NCBI GenBank assembly: GCA_026392455.1
Contig: JAPLCB010000002.1
Location: forward strand, 124,001 to 188,000
Length of the DNA stretch: 64,000 nt
Direction: 5' to 3'
Origin: Propionibacteriales bacterium
GTDB taxonomy: Bacteria > Actinomycetota > Actinomycetes > Propionibacteriales > Nocardioidaceae
A model generated the notes under the pieces. It did not search any database. It was not told where the DNA came from and worked only from the letters and a program-made list of their open reading frames with translations. This document shows, in pieces, positions 24,241-33,181 of this stretch. The translations under genes and the position numbers were made by a program. Each line of letters starts with the position of its first letter. Within the stretch, counting starts at the first letter, position 1.

Positions 24241-26400
24241 ATGTCCGATCTCCTCTACCGGCTCGGCCGGTCTGCTGCCACTCGTCCCTGGGCCGCCATC
24301 GGCGCCTGGATCGTCCTCGCGCTCGTCGTCATCGCCTCCTCCGTTGCCTTCGGGCGCGATCTGGAGGAGAGCTTCGAGGCACCGGGTCTCGACTCCTACC
24401 AAGCCGGGGAGCTGCTCGCCGCGGCCCGGTCCGACGAGAGCGGGATCGCCGCCCACGTCGTCCTGGAAGCCCGGGACGCTGCGGCGAAGCTGCCGCCGGT
24501 GCAGGCCGCTCTCGAAGCACTGCCGCGGGTGCTCGGAACGACCAGCGACATCTCCCCGGACGGCACCACCGCCCTCGTCCGGGTCCAGTACCCAGCGGTC
24601 GCGCAGCTCGATGCCTCCGACCTGGACAACCTCAAGGAGGCCGTCGCCGACCTGCGGGCCGAGTCCCTGACGGTGGAGGCCGGCGGCGATCTGTTCTTCG
24701 CGTTCGAGGAGGCGCCCACCGGGATCGGCGAGGTCGCGGGGATCGTCGTCGCGATGCTGGTCCTGCTGATCGCCTTCGGCTCCTTCGTCGCGATGGGGCT
24801 GCCGATCGGGATGGCGCTGTTCGGGCTGGCCATCGGCGCCACCTCGATGAAGCTGGTGACCTACCTGATCGACATCCCGGCGTGGGCGCCGCAGCTTGCG
24901 GCCATGGTCGGGGTCGGCGTCGGGATCGACTACGCGCTCTTCCTGGTCACCCGGCACCGCGAGCACCTGGCTACCGGGATGCCGGTCGCCGAAGCGGTCG
25001 GCCGAGCCCTGGCAACAGCAGGCCAGGCGGTGATCTTCGCCGGCGGCACGGTGGTCGTGGCGATCCTCGGGTTGCTCGTCGCGGGGATCCCGTTCGTGAC
25101 CGGTGGCGGGGTCGCCATCGCCGCCATGGTGCTGGTGATGGTGCTCGCCTCGATCACCCTGCTGCCGGCCCTTCTCGGACTCGCGGGACAGCGGATCAAC
25201 GGACGCCGGCGACGGGCCGAGGACGGGGCCCACCAGCCCAGTGACGGACCCAGCACCGGCTGGTACCGGTGGGGCGCTCACGTGACCCGCAACGCGACGG
25301 CGTACCTGGTCGGAGGAGCAGTCCTGATGGTCGCCCTGGCCGCGCCCGTCCTCGCGCTCAACCTCGGCTTCCCCGACGACGGGACCAAGCCCGAGTCGAG
25401 GACCGAACGCCGGGCCTACGACCTGATCGCCGACGGGTTCGGCCCCGGGGCCAACGGGCCGCTGGTGATCGCGGTCGACCTCTCGCAGGGCGCCGGAACC
25501 TCGGACCAGCAGAGCGTCGTGGCGCCGCTCGCCGCGGCGGTGGCAGCCGACCGGGGCATCGCCTCGGTCAGCGACCCGATCGTCGACGCAGCCGCAGGCG
25601 TGGCGACCCTGGTGGCGCAGCCGACCACGTCGCCCCAGGACGTCGCCACCCGGGAGACCGTCGCGAGGCTCCGCAGCGAGGTCTTCCCGGCGGTGCTCGA
25701 CGGCACCGGGACGACCGCCCACGTCGGCGGTCAGACAGCCACCTTCGCCGACCTCGGCGACCGGGTGCAGGAGCGGATGCCACGTTTCGTGGCGGCTGTC
25801 CTGCTGCTGTCCTTCCTCCTGCTCACGGCGCTGTTCCGGTCGGTCCTGGTGCCGCTGAAGGCAGTGCTGATGAACCTGCTGAGCGTCGGCGCGGCGTACG
25901 GCGTGCTGGTCATGGTCTTCCAGTGGGGCTGGGCGGCCGGCCTGATCGGCGTGGAGTCGACGGTGCCGATCGTGTCGTTCATCCCGCTGTTCATGTTCGC
26001 GATCCTGTTCGGCCTCTCCATGGACTACGAGGTGTTCCTGCTCTCGCGGGTGCGCGAGGAGTACCGCCGCTGCGGCGACAACACCCGCGCGGTCATCGCG
26101 GGGATCGCCGGCACCGGGCGCACCATCACCGCAGCCGCGCTGATCATGGTGGCCGTCTTCTCCGGCTTCATCCTGGGCAGCGATCCCGCGATCAAGATGA
26201 TGGGAGTCGGACTGGCGACGGCGATCTTCCTCGACGCGACGGTCGTGCGCCTGGTGCTGGTCCCGGCCACCATGAAGCTGCTGGGCGGCGCGAACTGGTG
26301 GCTGCCCGGGTGGCTGGACCGGCTGCTGCCGGAGCTGGACCCGGAGCCGGTGAAGGAGCCGGGGGCGGTCGCGGTGGGCGCACCGCCACTGGCTCCGTAG
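24241..26400 (+). CDS. MMPL/RND-family membrane transporter
   Basis: A 719-residue transporter of the MMPL type, which exports lipids or hydrophobic compounds using the proton gradient. Two homologous halves each have one helix, an outside loop and five helices; IDYALFLVTRHREHLATG and LSMDYEVFLLSRVREEYR mark the paired helix-4 segments with the proton-relay Asp-Tyr pairs. The real start is the ATG at 24241; the frame is open upstream antisense to the kinase. It has no large cytoplasmic C-terminal domain. The substrate is unknown. Confidence 0.93.
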   Translation: MSDLLYRLGRSAATRPWAAIGAWIVLALVVIASSVAFGRDLEESFEAPGLDSYQAGELLAAARSDESGIAAHVVLEARDAAAKLPPVQAALEALPRVLGTTSDISPDGTTALVRVQYPAVAQLDASDLDNLKEAVADLRAESLTVEAGGDLFFAFEEAPTGIGEVAGIVVAMLVLLIAFGSFVAMGLPIGMALFGLAIGATSMKLVTYLIDIPAWAPQLAAMVGVGVGIDYALFLVTRHREHLATGMPVAEAVGRALATAGQAVIFAGGTVVVAILGLLVAGIPFVTGGGVAIAAMVLVMVLASITLLPALLGLAGQRINGRRRRAEDGAHQPSDGPSTGWYRWGAHVTRNATAYLVGGAVLMVALAAPVLALNLGFPDDGTKPESRTERRAYDLIADGFGPGANGPLVIAVDLSQGAGTSDQQSVVAPLAAAVAADRGIASVSDPIVDAAAGVATLVAQPTTSPQDVATRETVARLRSEVFPAVLDGTGTTAHVGGQTATFADLGDRVQERMPRFVAAVLLLSFLLLTALFRSVLVPLKAVLMNLLSVGAAYGVLVMVFQWGWAAGLIGVESTVPIVSFIPLFMFAILFGLSMDYEVFLLSRVREEYRRCGDNTRAVIAGIAGTGRTITAAALIMVAVFSGFILGSDPAIKMMGVGLATAIFLDATVVRLVLVPATMKLLGGANWWLPGWLDRLLPELDPEPVKEPGAVAVGAPPLAP

Positions 26401-26418
26401 GGCAGACGGGTGCTGGGG

Positions 26419-26814
26419 TCAGGGCCTGCGGCGCCCCAGCACCTGGCCGCCGTACAGCGCCCAGAGCACCAGCACCGGCTGGAAGAAGAGCCGCGCGAAT
26501 CGCTTGGTGTCGGTGTCCAGCCCGAAGGCATCGGTGTGCTGGACGTACTGGGCGATGTTGCCGGGGAAGATCACCACGAAGAACCCGGCCAGCAGAGCCC
26601 CGATCGTGCGCCGGTGCTTCGGCAGCGCAACGAACGACGCGCCCAGGGCCACCTCCACGACGCCGGAGACCAGGACCACCACGTCCGGGTCGACGGGAAA
26701 CCAGTCAGGCACCTGCGCCCGAAACTCCTGACGGGCCACGGTCAGGTGGGTGATTCCAGCGCCGGTCATCGCTGCGCCGAGGGCGACGCGGGCCACAGTT
26801 CGGAGGATGCTCAT
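26419..26814 (-). CDS. DoxX family membrane protein
   Basis: 131 residues with four hydrophobic segments. ILRTVARVALGAAMTGAGIT, FFVVIFPGNIAQYVQH and RLFFQPVLVLWALYGG are typical of DoxX-like proteins. The function is unknown; some members act with thiol redox systems. It converges on the MMPL gene with 18 bases between stops. Confidence 0.85.
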   Translation of the reverse strand: MSILRTVARVALGAAMTGAGITHLTVARQEFRAQVPDWFPVDPDVVVLVSGVVEVALGASFVALPKHRRTIGALLAGFFVVIFPGNIAQYVQHTDAFGLDTDTKRFARLFFQPVLVLWALYGGQVLGRRRP

Positions 26815-26904
26815 CCTCGCAGCCTAGACATCGCGGCCCCCGCCGAGCTGGTGCGTCATTGCGCCGGGGCACACCGACCACGGCGCCGCCTCTAGGATCT
26901 GCAG

Positions 26905-28548
26905 GTGAGCGCGAACCTCGTCACCAAGGATCTTGCTGGTGGCCATGCACATCGCACCCTCTTCGAATCCCTCGACCTGACGGTCGCACCCGGCGACGTG
27001 GTCGGTGTCGTCGGTGCCAACGGCGCGGGGAAGTCGACCTTGCTGCGGATCCTCGCCGGCGATCTGGAGCCGCTCGGTGGCGTGGTCACGACTGCACCCA
27101 GGGACGCCTTCGTCGGGTGGCTTCCCCAGGAGCACGAACGGATCGCCGGTGAGACCGTCGGCGACTACGTGGCTCGCCGCACCGGCTCGGCCCAGGCAAC
27201 CGCGGCGATGGAGCTGGCAGCAGCGGCACTCGGTGAGGACGATCCCTCCGGAGCAGCTGGGGACGCCTACACCCACGCCTTCGACCACTGGTTGGCCAGC
27301 GGTGCGGCGGACCTGGACGAGCGCCTCGCGCCGATGCTCGCCGACCTCGGCCTGGACGTGGGCGCTGACGCCCTGATGACGTCGCTGTCCGGCGGTCAGG
27401 CCGCGCGAGCAGCGTTGGCCGCTCTGCTGCTCAGCCGCTTCGACCTGGTCCTGCTCGACGAGCCGACCAACGACCTCGACCTCGCCGGGCTGGAACGCCT
27501 GGAGACCTTCGTACGAGGACTCCGCTCGGGTGTCGTCCTGGTCTCCCACGACCGCGAGTTCCTCTCCCGCGTGGTGACCCGGATCGTCGAGCTCGACCTC
27601 GCCCAGAACCAGACAACGGTCTACGACGGCGGCTACGACTCGTTCCTGGAGGAGCGGGCCATCGCCCGCAAGCACGCCCGGGACGCCTACGACGAGTTCG
27701 CCGACAAGAAGGCAGACCTGGTCTCCCGCGCCCGTACCCAGCGCGAGTGGAGCTCCCAAGGTGTCCGCAACGCCATGAAGAAGGCCCCCGACAACGACAA
27801 GATCCGCCGCAAGGCGCAAGGCGAGTCGTCGGAGAAGCAGGCCCAGAAGGTCCGCCAGATGGAGTCCCGCATCGCGCGGCTCGACGAGGTCGACGAACCC
27901 CGCAAGGAGTGGGCACTGCAGTTCACGATCGCCCATGCCCCCCGTTCCAGCTCCGTGGTCGCCACCCTCGACGAGGCGACGGCGGCCCTGGGCGACTTCA
28001 CCTTCGGGCCGGCCTCGCTCCAGGTCAGCGCGGGTGATCGGATCGGCGTCACCGGGCCCAACGGCGCCGGCAAGACCACCCTGCTGCGGCTCCTCCTCGG
28101 CCGGCTCGAACCGACGACCGGGAGGTCCAGCCTGGGTGCCTCGGTCGCGGTCGGCGAGATCGACCAGTCCCGGACCGGGTTGGCCGAGGACCAGGCGCTG
28201 GGCACCGCGTTCGAGCTGGCCATGACGGAGATGTCACCGGCCGACGTACGGACGCTGCTGGCGAAGTTCGGGCTCAAGTCCGACCAGGTCACCAGCCTGG
28301 TCGGGAAACTCTCCCCGGGCGAGCGGACCCGAGCCGCGATGGCCTTGCTGCAGGCGCGCGGAGTCAACCTTCTCGTCCTCGACGAGCCCACCAACCACCT
28401 CGACCTCCCTGCGATCGAGCAGCTCGAGGAAGCCCTCGATTCGTACGAGGGGGCGTTGTTGCTGGTCTCGCACGACCGACGACTGCTGGACAACGTTCGG
28501 CTCGACCAGCGCTGGCACGTCCAGGACGGTCAGGTCAGCACCTTCTGA
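26905..28548 (+). CDS. ABC-F family ATPase
   Basis: A 547-residue soluble protein with two ABC ATPase domains joined by a charged linker (about 230-320), as in ABC-F proteins that act on the ribosome in translation or antibiotic protection. Both Walker A motifs (GANGAGKST, GPNGAGKTT), signatures (LSGGQAARAALA, LSPGERTRAAMA) and Walker B motifs (LLDEPTNDLD, VLDEPTNHLD) are present. The start is GTG. There is no transmembrane partner gene. Whether it gives antibiotic resistance or serves housekeeping cannot be told. Confidence 0.94.
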   Translation: MSANLVTKDLAGGHAHRTLFESLDLTVAPGDVVGVVGANGAGKSTLLRILAGDLEPLGGVVTTAPRDAFVGWLPQEHERIAGETVGDYVARRTGSAQATAAMELAAAALGEDDPSGAAGDAYTHAFDHWLASGAADLDERLAPMLADLGLDVGADALMTSLSGGQAARAALAALLLSRFDLVLLDEPTNDLDLAGLERLETFVRGLRSGVVLVSHDREFLSRVVTRIVELDLAQNQTTVYDGGYDSFLEERAIARKHARDAYDEFADKKADLVSRARTQREWSSQGVRNAMKKAPDNDKIRRKAQGESSEKQAQKVRQMESRIARLDEVDEPRKEWALQFTIAHAPRSSSVVATLDEATAALGDFTFGPASLQVSAGDRIGVTGPNGAGKTTLLRLLLGRLEPTTGRSSLGASVAVGEIDQSRTGLAEDQALGTAFELAMTEMSPADVRTLLAKFGLKSDQVTSLVGKLSPGERTRAAMALLQARGVNLLVLDEPTNHLDLPAIEQLEEALDSYEGALLLVSHDRRLLDNVRLDQRWHVQDGQVSTF

Positions 28549-28633
28549 GGCTCACCCTCCGGGGGGGCTGGTGAGGATCTTCAGGTTCGGACGCCGGACG
28601 GAGTCATCGTTCGAGACTGCCACGCCGATCGAG

Positions 28634-29554
28634 CTAGGCCCGCACCTGCGCGACCAGCTGCCCGGCCAGCTCCACCGACGCCTCAATCTCCTCGCGCCGA
28701 ATCGACACGCTCTCCACGTTGAGGCCGAACGGCACGCCCAGCCGCCGGCAGTAGTCGATCAGCTCGGTCGCCGTGGACACCGCCTGCTCCAGCGAGGCCG
28801 CCAGCGGGTTCGTCGCGTGCCGCAGATCGTTCTCGATCCACCGCGGTACGTCGACCCCGAGCCAGCGCAGGAACTCCAAGGTCTTCATCGAGCCGCACAC
28901 CGAGAACGTGAACACGATCGGGACCGGGGTGAGTCCGCGCGCGTCGCACTCGTAGCGGTAGTCGGACACCAGGTTCTTGGCAGCGTTGAGGTCGTAGACG
29001 ACCTGGGTCACGAAGAAGCGGCAGCCCGCTTCCTGCTTGGCGATCAGGCGCAGGTGCTCGTTCTCGCGCCGACTGTGCCGCTCGGGGATCGCCACACCGC
29101 CCAGCAGCAACGAGGGGTTGACCTCGGCCCGCAGCGCCTGGGCGTCGGCGAGCGAGACCGCAGGCGTCGTACCGCTCGACGCTGCGCCGACCATCACGGT
29201 CAGGGTGTCCCTGGGGTCCTGATCGGCCAGCCAGGTCCGCAGTGCGTCGGACCGGTACTTGCCGACCGCGCGGTAGACGATCACCGGAGTCCGCCACGAC
29301 CGAAGGTGGTCCGCCCGGTACGTCGCCGGGTCGACCGTCGGGCTGAACGGGAACGGCCGCTCAGCCGGGTTGCGGGAGCTCTCGTCGTCGATGTCGTAGA
29401 GGACCAGTCCGTCGAGGTCGAGGTGCGTCAGCCGGTCGACCATGGCCTCGGCGATCGCCGGGAGCCGTTCGACCGGCGTCGACCGACGAGGCGGCGTGAT
29501 CGCGAAGAGCACGAACTCTCCCTGACCAGTGCTGATGCGAGCGGCGAGGTCCAC
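28634..29554 (-). CDS. Methylenetetrahydrofolate reductase family protein
   Basis: 306 residues with a TIM-barrel MTHFR fold: LFAITPPRR at the first strand, RRENEHLRLIAKQEAGCRFF and VTQVVYDLNAAKNLV in the middle, and PVPIVFTFSVCG near the end. In canonical MetF the N-terminal strand carries a catalytic Glu (EFFPP); here the corresponding segment reads FAITPP. It could be a divergent methylenetetrahydrofolate reductase or another methyl-folate-linked enzyme. It stands alone, convergent with the ABC-F gene. Confidence 0.8.
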   Translation of the reverse strand: MDLAARISTGQGEFVLFAITPPRRSTPVERLPAIAEAMVDRLTHLDLDGLVLYDIDDESSRNPAERPFPFSPTVDPATYRADHLRSWRTPVIVYRAVGKYRSDALRTWLADQDPRDTLTVMVGAASSGTTPAVSLADAQALRAEVNPSLLLGGVAIPERHSRRENEHLRLIAKQEAGCRFFVTQVVYDLNAAKNLVSDYRYECDARGLTPVPIVFTFSVCGSMKTLEFLRWLGVDVPRWIENDLRHATNPLAASLEQAVSTATELIDYCRRLGVPFGLNVESVSIRREEIEASVELAGQLVAQVRA

Positions 29555-29634
29555 CCCCGGACCGTATCCGGGTCACCGACCTCACCGCTGCGCGAGGCCC
29601 ACCTTACCCCGGGCAGGACGCCTCGGCGGCCTGC

Positions 29635-30129
29635 TCAGTTGCTGCTGACCTGGTCACCCCACGCAGCCCGAGCACCCGAGTCCCCGACCCGGTAGACCTG
29701 GACGCCGGCGGCGAGCGAGACGAGCACGGCCAGGGCGGCAACGACCACGGTCAGGCGCGCACGGCCCGCTGTGCCGGCCCGGTGAAGGTCGTCGACACCC
29801 GCCGGGACGACCGGTGTCCGCCGGTCGAGCACCACGAGCACGGTGCTGAGGACGAGCAGGGGCAGCGCGAACCAGATCAGCTGGTCGCCGAGCTGGGCGT
29901 GCTTGCCGGGGTCGCCGACGTGCTTCTCGAGCGCTTCGCCGCTGGAGGTGGCGATCGGGATCAGCGCCGTGGCGACGGCAGCAGCCCCGACGACCAGGGG
30001 GCCGTACCGGCGGCGCCACGGCGTGCGGACCGCGATCGCGATGGTGCCGAGGATCGCCAGCGGGAGCAGGACGACGACGCCGTGGACGACGAGCGGGTGG
30101 ATGGGCAGGCCGTTGATCAGGTCGAACAT
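29635..30129 (-). CDS. DUF2231 domain membrane protein
   Basis: 164 residues with four helices. The opening INGLPIHPLVVHGVVVLLPL is the DUF2231 hallmark, with two conserved His on the first helix; KHVGDPGKHAQLGDQLIWF contains a further pair. The His pattern suggests heme or metal binding (inference). It lies 42 bases after the DUF347 gene on the same strand and is probably co-transcribed with it. Confidence 0.85.
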   Translation of the reverse strand: MFDLINGLPIHPLVVHGVVVLLPLAILGTIAIAVRTPWRRRYGPLVVGAAAVATALIPIATSSGEALEKHVGDPGKHAQLGDQLIWFALPLLVLSTVLVVLDRRTPVVPAGVDDLHRAGTAGRARLTVVVAALAVLVSLAAGVQVYRVGDSGARAAWGDQVSSN

Positions 30130-30171
30130 GAGGTTCCTTCGTTGGGTGGTGGAGGTCCGGGCGGACCGACG

Positions 30172-31002
30172 TCAGGGCTGGGTCACGGGCTCGGGGTCGC
30201 CGGCCGGCTCGGCGCGGCGGGACCCGAGGGTGAACCAGGTGACGATCGCGACGATCGCCACCAGGAAGAGGGCGCTGGTGCCGTTGGTGCCGAGGTTCAG
30301 GCCTCCGTCGGTGCGGTCGGCGGTGAGCAGGTCCCCGATCGAGGCGCCGAACGGTCGCGTCATCACGTAGGCCGCCCAGAAGGCCCCGACCGCGTTCACG
30401 TGGAGGCCGTAGTGCACGACCGTGATCAGCGCGATGACCGCTCCGAAGATGAGGGCAGCTGCGACGTACCCGAGAGCGAGCTTCTCCGAGAGCAGGTCGC
30501 CGGCCGACGTACCGAGGGCGAAGGTGAACAAGATGGCAGCCCAGTAGAAGGCCTCCCGCTTGCGGGTCACGATGGTGTGGATCGACAGCGTCCCTTCACT
30601 GCGGTGCCAGACCGAGAAGGCGATCGCCAGAGCGACGGCGAAGATGCCGGTGGAGACGTAGAGGCTGACACCGAGGTTGTCGACGAGGTTGTCGGAGAAC
30701 AAGGTGCCCACGATGCTGACCAGCACCACCGTGAGCCAGTAGGCGCCCGGCACGTACCGCGTGGTCGAGACCTGCCAGATCAGGACCGCGACGAACAGCA
30801 GGCTCATCACCGCCGTGGTGGCCGGCAGGCCGAGGCCGAGGTTGTCGTTGAGGTAGTCGGCGGCCGTCTCCCCGACCGTGGTCGAGAGGATCTTGACGAT
30901 CCAGAACAGGACGGCGACCTCGGGGACCTTGTTCAGGATGGTCCGGACCCAGGGGCTCGCAGCGGCCGCAGCGACGGTCTCGGGCGCAGAGGAACGGTTC
31001 AT
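30172..31002 (-). CDS. DUF347/COG4705 membrane protein
   Basis: 276 residues, about eight helices, made of four repeats each centred on a G-x-x-x-x-D motif: VGETAADYLNDNLGLG, VGTLFSDNLVDNLGVS, LGTSAGDLLSEKLALG and FGASIGDLLTADRTDG. The conserved membrane-embedded Asp/Asn suggest ion or proton handling. The family has no firm function. It is followed by the DUF2231 gene and preceded (56 bases) by a two-component pair on the same strand, which may regulate it. Confidence 0.85.
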   Translation of the reverse strand: MNRSSAPETVAAAAASPWVRTILNKVPEVAVLFWIVKILSTTVGETAADYLNDNLGLGLPATTAVMSLLFVAVLIWQVSTTRYVPGAYWLTVVLVSIVGTLFSDNLVDNLGVSLYVSTGIFAVALAIAFSVWHRSEGTLSIHTIVTRKREAFYWAAILFTFALGTSAGDLLSEKLALGYVAAALIFGAVIALITVVHYGLHVNAVGAFWAAYVMTRPFGASIGDLLTADRTDGGLNLGTNGTSALFLVAIVAIVTWFTLGSRRAEPAGDPEPVTQP

Positions 31003-31058
31003 GGCGGTGAGTCTGCGTGGCTCCGCCTGCCAACAACCTGACCAGCGACCGTGCTGGC

Positions 31059-32378
31059 TCAGCGCAGCGGAAGGCTGAGCACGAACGTCGTCGGGTGCCG
31101 TTGGCTCTCGACGGTCACGTCGCCGCCGAGGGTGCGGGCCACCCGACGGGCCAGCGCCAGACCGAGACCAGCGCCAGCGCTGGCGCTGTCCCGGGTCCCG
31201 GGCTCGAAGACCGCGTCCGGATCGACCGACGGACCCAGGCCGGGCCCGTCATCGCTGACGTCGATCCTCGCGTTCCGGCCGGCCCGGCGCGCACTCACCG
31301 TCACGACGCTCTGCGCGTAGCGGATCGCGTTGTCGAGCAGCGGCGAGAGTGCCCGGGAGACGGTCTCCACACTCCCGGTCACGACGAGCCCGCCGGGAAC
31401 CTGGATCGAGATCGCGGCACCGTCGGTACTCCGCCCGTGCAGCGCGGCCCGCACCACCTCGGCGACGTCGGTCCCGTGCCCGGGTCCGCGCTCGCCGCGC
31501 GCGATGGCGAGGAGCGTGGTGATGGTGGTTCCCATCTGATCGGCCGACGAGATCATCCGTTCGAGCCGTTCGCGCAGGACCGGATCCGTGGTCTCGGCGA
31601 CGGCCAGCTCGGCTTCACCGCGGACACCGCTCAACGGGGTCCGCAGCTCGTGGGCGAGCTCCGCGGTCAGTCGCTGCTCGCTCCTCAGGGCACCAGCGAC
31701 CCGGTCGAGCAGGACGTTCAGGGTCCGGCCCAGGTGCCCGATCTCGTTCTGCACGTCGGGGCCGTCGAACCGGGTGTCCAGCTCGTGCTCGCTCCAGTCC
31801 TCGGCCTGCTCGGCCATGGACACGACCGGCGCCAGCGTTCGCGCCATCGTCCAGGCGGCGATGGCGGTGGCCCCACCGGTCACCGCCAGGCCGAGCGCCA
31901 CCAGGACGAAGAGCACCTCGGTCCTCGTCGACTCGTACGGCTCCAGGCTCTCGGAGACCACCAGGACCCCTCGCGGAGAGGTCTCCCCACGCACGGTGAG
32001 CGGACCTGCCAGGTAGACCCGTTCGTTCCGGGTGATCTCGGTCCTCACCGACACCGCAGCGAGTCCGTCGGCCACGGCCTGGACCGCTGCGCCGGCCTTC
32101 GGACCTTCGAGGAGGGTTCCGTCGGCGGCGTAGAGCCAGGTGCTGCTGTCCACGCTGTCGTCGGGGACCCTCAGCGCGGTGGTCGGGCGGTCCGGGTCGC
32201 TGGCGACTGCCGCGCTGATCAGGGACAACCGGTCGTCGAGCTTGGAATCGACGTCGTTCTGGATCACGGCGTTGAGAACCAGGACGACGGTGCCGATCAT
32301 CGCGGCCATGCCGAGCGCAGCGACCAGCGCCGTGGTCCAGATGATCCGGGTCCGCAGGCCCCGCTTGGAGGCGCTCAC
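31059..32378 (-). CDS. HAMP-domain sensor histidine kinase
   Basis: 439 residues: one N-terminal helix, an extracellular sensor of about 130 residues, a second helix (about 155-180), a HAMP domain, a phosphoacceptor helix (AELAHELRTPLSGVRGEAEL) and a HATPase domain (LLDNAIRYAQSV, DVSDDGPGLGPSVD, AGAGLGLALARRVARTLGG). The GTG start overlaps the stop of the response regulator gene, so the two are coupled. The signal is unknown. Confidence 0.94.
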   Translation of the reverse strand: MSASKRGLRTRIIWTTALVAALGMAAMIGTVVLVLNAVIQNDVDSKLDDRLSLISAAVASDPDRPTTALRVPDDSVDSSTWLYAADGTLLEGPKAGAAVQAVADGLAAVSVRTEITRNERVYLAGPLTVRGETSPRGVLVVSESLEPYESTRTEVLFVLVALGLAVTGGATAIAAWTMARTLAPVVSMAEQAEDWSEHELDTRFDGPDVQNEIGHLGRTLNVLLDRVAGALRSEQRLTAELAHELRTPLSGVRGEAELAVAETTDPVLRERLERMISSADQMGTTITTLLAIARGERGPGHGTDVAEVVRAALHGRSTDGAAISIQVPGGLVVTGSVETVSRALSPLLDNAIRYAQSVVTVSARRAGRNARIDVSDDGPGLGPSVDPDAVFEPGTRDSASAGAGLGLALARRVARTLGGDVTVESQRHPTTFVLSLPLR

Positions 32379-33037
32379 CGGAGCACGAACCCGACTCCGC
32401 GCACCGTCTCCAGCGCGACCGGCGACGCCACGGCCTGGAGCTTGACCCGCAGGCGGCGGATGAACGAGTCGATCGTGTTCTCCGAGACGATGGCGCCGTC
32501 GGGCCAGGCGGCGGCCACAGCCGTACGCCGACGCACGACCGTCCCCGGTTCGGCAGCCAGGGCTGCGAGCAACCGGAACTCGGTGGGGGTGAGCCGTTCC
32601 TCGCGGTCGCCGAACCTGATCGCGAAGGTGTCCGGGTCCAGGTGCAGGCCGGTCACCGTCTGCGGCAGCGGTCGGCTCCGCTTGTGCAGCGCCGCGATCC
32701 GGACCAGCACCTCCGCGAGGGCGAAGGGTTTCGGGACGTAGTCATCCCCACCGGCGTTGAAGCCGGCGACCCGGTCGTGGACGGCGTCGAGCGCGGTGAG
32801 GAAGAGCACCGGCGCATGCACCCCGGCCGTCCGCAGGGCCTGGCAGACGTCGCGGCCGTCGGAGTCCGGCAGGCCGATGTCGATGACCAGGACGTCGAGC
32901 GCACCGTCGGCGACGAAGTTCCGCAGCGCCTCGCCGCCGTTGCGGGCGATCACCACCTCGTGGCCCTCACGCCGGAAGGCCTCGGCGAGGACGCGGCGGA
33001 CCGCCTCGTCGTCCTCGCACACACCGATCCGGGTCAC
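32375..33037 (-). CDS. OmpR/PhoB-family response regulator
   Basis: About 220 residues: receiver domain with acidic pocket GVCEDDEAVRR, phosphoacceptor in VLVIDIGLPDSDGRDV and Lys in YVPKPFALAEV, then a winged-helix DNA-binding domain (RLTPTEFRLLAALAAEPGTV, ENTIDSFIRRLRVKL). I place the start at the GTG at 33037, directly before the conserved fold; the frame extends to a GTG at 33073. No strong ribosome site decides. It pairs with the overlapping HAMP kinase. Confidence 0.92.
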   Translation of the reverse strand: MTRIGVCEDDEAVRRVLAEAFRREGHEVVIARNGGEALRNFVADGALDVLVIDIGLPDSDGRDVCQALRTAGVHAPVLFLTALDAVHDRVAGFNAGGDDYVPKPFALAEVLVRIAALHKRSRPLPQTVTGLHLDPDTFAIRFGDREERLTPTEFRLLAALAAEPGTVVRRRTAVAAAWPDGAIVSENTIDSFIRRLRVKLQAVASPVALETVRGVGFVLR

Positions 33038-33145
33038 GGGTTCATGGTGCCGCACCGGAACCTGCTCCGGCACCGCGGTGGCCTGGTCGTTGGCGGGCCG
33101 GCCTCGTTCGCTGCGGCGATCGGCCCGTGCCTGCCGCCTGCGACG

Positions 33146-33167
33146 TCGACCTCGGCTTCGAGGTCGA
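33146..33167 (-). terminator. Hairpin terminator between lipoprotein and response regulator genes
   Basis: A perfect 9-bp stem (TCGACCTCG / CGAGGTCGA) with a 4-base loop, 15 bases after the stop of the minus-strand lipoprotein gene. No T-tract. Confidence 0.65.
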
Positions 33168-33181
33168 GGTCTGAGCGGGCC

